From NCBI RefSeq assembly GCF_902506205.1, contig NZ_LR732816.1, positions 1,151,849-1,215,848 of the forward strand: 64,000 nucleotides of DNA, written 5' to 3'. Shown here piece by piece: positions 63,635 through 64,000 of the stretch (positions are counted from its first letter, which is position 1; each line of letters begins with the position of its first letter). The notes under the pieces were generated by a model. That model ran no database searches. It worked only from the letters and a program-made list of their open reading frames with translations, and was not told the origin of the DNA. The position numbers were made by a program, and so were the translations under genes. The DNA is from Brevundimonas sp. G8 (GTDB taxonomy: Bacteria; Pseudomonadota; Alphaproteobacteria; Caulobacterales; Caulobacteraceae).

Positions 63635-64000
63635 ATGAATACCGTCCGCCTGCTGGCCCTGCTCGCCCTTCTCCTCGCCGCGCCCGTCAGCGCCAGCGCG
63701 GCGCAGGGCGCCTATGCGACACAGGGGGATTGCGGCGGCCGGCCCATGACCGGCGTGCGGATGGCGCCCGGCTATTGCCTGGGGCTGGTGTGGCAGGGAT
63801 CGGGCGCCGAGGGGCCACGAATGCCGCGCGGCCTGTTGGCGCTGTCCGGCGGCGGCTGGTTGGTGACGGACCTGGGCAACTGGTATCCGGGCAACGGCGC
63901 CATCTGGCGGCTGTCGTTCGGCCCCGACGGCGCGCCGCGCTGGCGACGGCTGGCCCAGGGCCTGAACATGCCGCACACGGCGGCGCGCGGACCGGACGGG
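63635..64000 (+). CDS. PQQ-dependent sugar dehydrogenase-like secreted protein, 3'-truncated
   Basis: 122 residues visible before the window ends. Signal peptide to about residue 23 (ending SASA), then a beta-propeller start with GYCLGLVWQGSG, RMPRGLLALSGGGWLVTDLGN and GAIWRLSFG, and NMPHTAARGPDG at the edge. The plan matches the glucose/sorbosone dehydrogenase family. Identity depends on the missing part. Confidence 0.62.
   Translation, partial: MNTVRLLALLALLLAAPVSASAAQGAYATQGDCGGRPMTGVRMAPGYCLGLVWQGSGAEGPRMPRGLLALSGGGWLVTDLGNWYPGNGAIWRLSFGPDGAPRWRRLAQGLNMPHTAARGPDG

Overview
The window is GC-rich DNA with tightly packed genes from an alphaproteobacterium, most likely Caulobacterales and close to Brevundimonas. 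This placement is inferred from several things. There is a lysC-ptsP-rodZ-ispG-prfA core with ubiG beside it. TonB-dependent uptake and Tad-type pilus proteins are present. A TTAA-N7-TTAA box of the CtrA type occurs, as do dispersed palindromes of kinds I associate with this group. The window is chromosomal and almost all ordinary. I found no transposase, integrase, phage genes or CRISPR array.

Layout. 0-4.3 kb: end of amn, a dispersed inverted repeat, a coupled lipid-kinase/metallophosphoesterase pair and two small lipoproteins. 4.3-11.1 kb: DsbD-like thiol reductase, alpha/beta hydrolase, and a leftward run mutM-DUF1697-membrane protein-enoyl-CoA hydratase, then a PAP2 phosphatase. 11.2-25 kb: OPT transporter, a small ATPase and ubiG, lysC, ptsP, a RodZ-like gene, ispG, two lipoproteins, an Rrf2-TauE operon, an orphan response regulator and prfA. 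25-33.2 kb: a GST and the leftward TCA block sucCD / sucA-sucB, with intrinsic terminators after sucD and after sucB. 33.2-39.4 kb: MFS transporter, TonB-dependent receptor and divergent TetR regulator, a membrane LytTR protein and a lipoprotein. 39.5-41 kb: a solitary DNA cytosine methyltransferase followed by about 400 bp of non-coding DNA with an unusual array of repeated half-sites and hairpins. 41-45 kb: an operon in the order ydbH-ynbE-ydbL, the intermembrane lipid bridge known from E. coli. 45-48.7 kb: an M23 endopeptidase and TadE/TadG-like proteins; the tadG-like gene seems to carry a frameshift near its 3' end. 48.7-49.8 kb: an AT-richer stretch without a convincing gene but with a perfect TTAA-N7-TTAA box. 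49.8-56 kb: an archaic/Csu-type chaperone-usher pilus cluster (two pilins, terminator, chaperone, usher, distal subunit, plus a convergent extra pilin). 56.3-64 kb: tRNA-Arg(ACG), gamma-glutamyltransferase, an LpxR-like barrel protein, nrdA with two NrdR-type boxes, a second PAP2 enzyme, an acetyl-CoA hydrolase/CoA-transferase and the start of a PQQ-type sugar dehydrogenase.

How it works together. The window has a strong cell-envelope theme: lipid kinase, PAP2 phosphatases, an LpxR-like protein, YdbH/YnbE/YdbL, M23 hydrolase, DsbD-like reductase, several lipoproteins and two pilus systems. This is interleaved with core metabolism (2-oxoglutarate to succinate, isoprenoid, aspartate-family amino acids, deoxyribonucleotides). 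The least explained signal is the half-site array at 40656-40811. Next are the frameshifted tadG-like gene and the pilus cluster, whose major pilin has its own codon signature and its own terminator.

Limits: all calls come from reading the sequence and translations. No database search, structure prediction or alignment was run.
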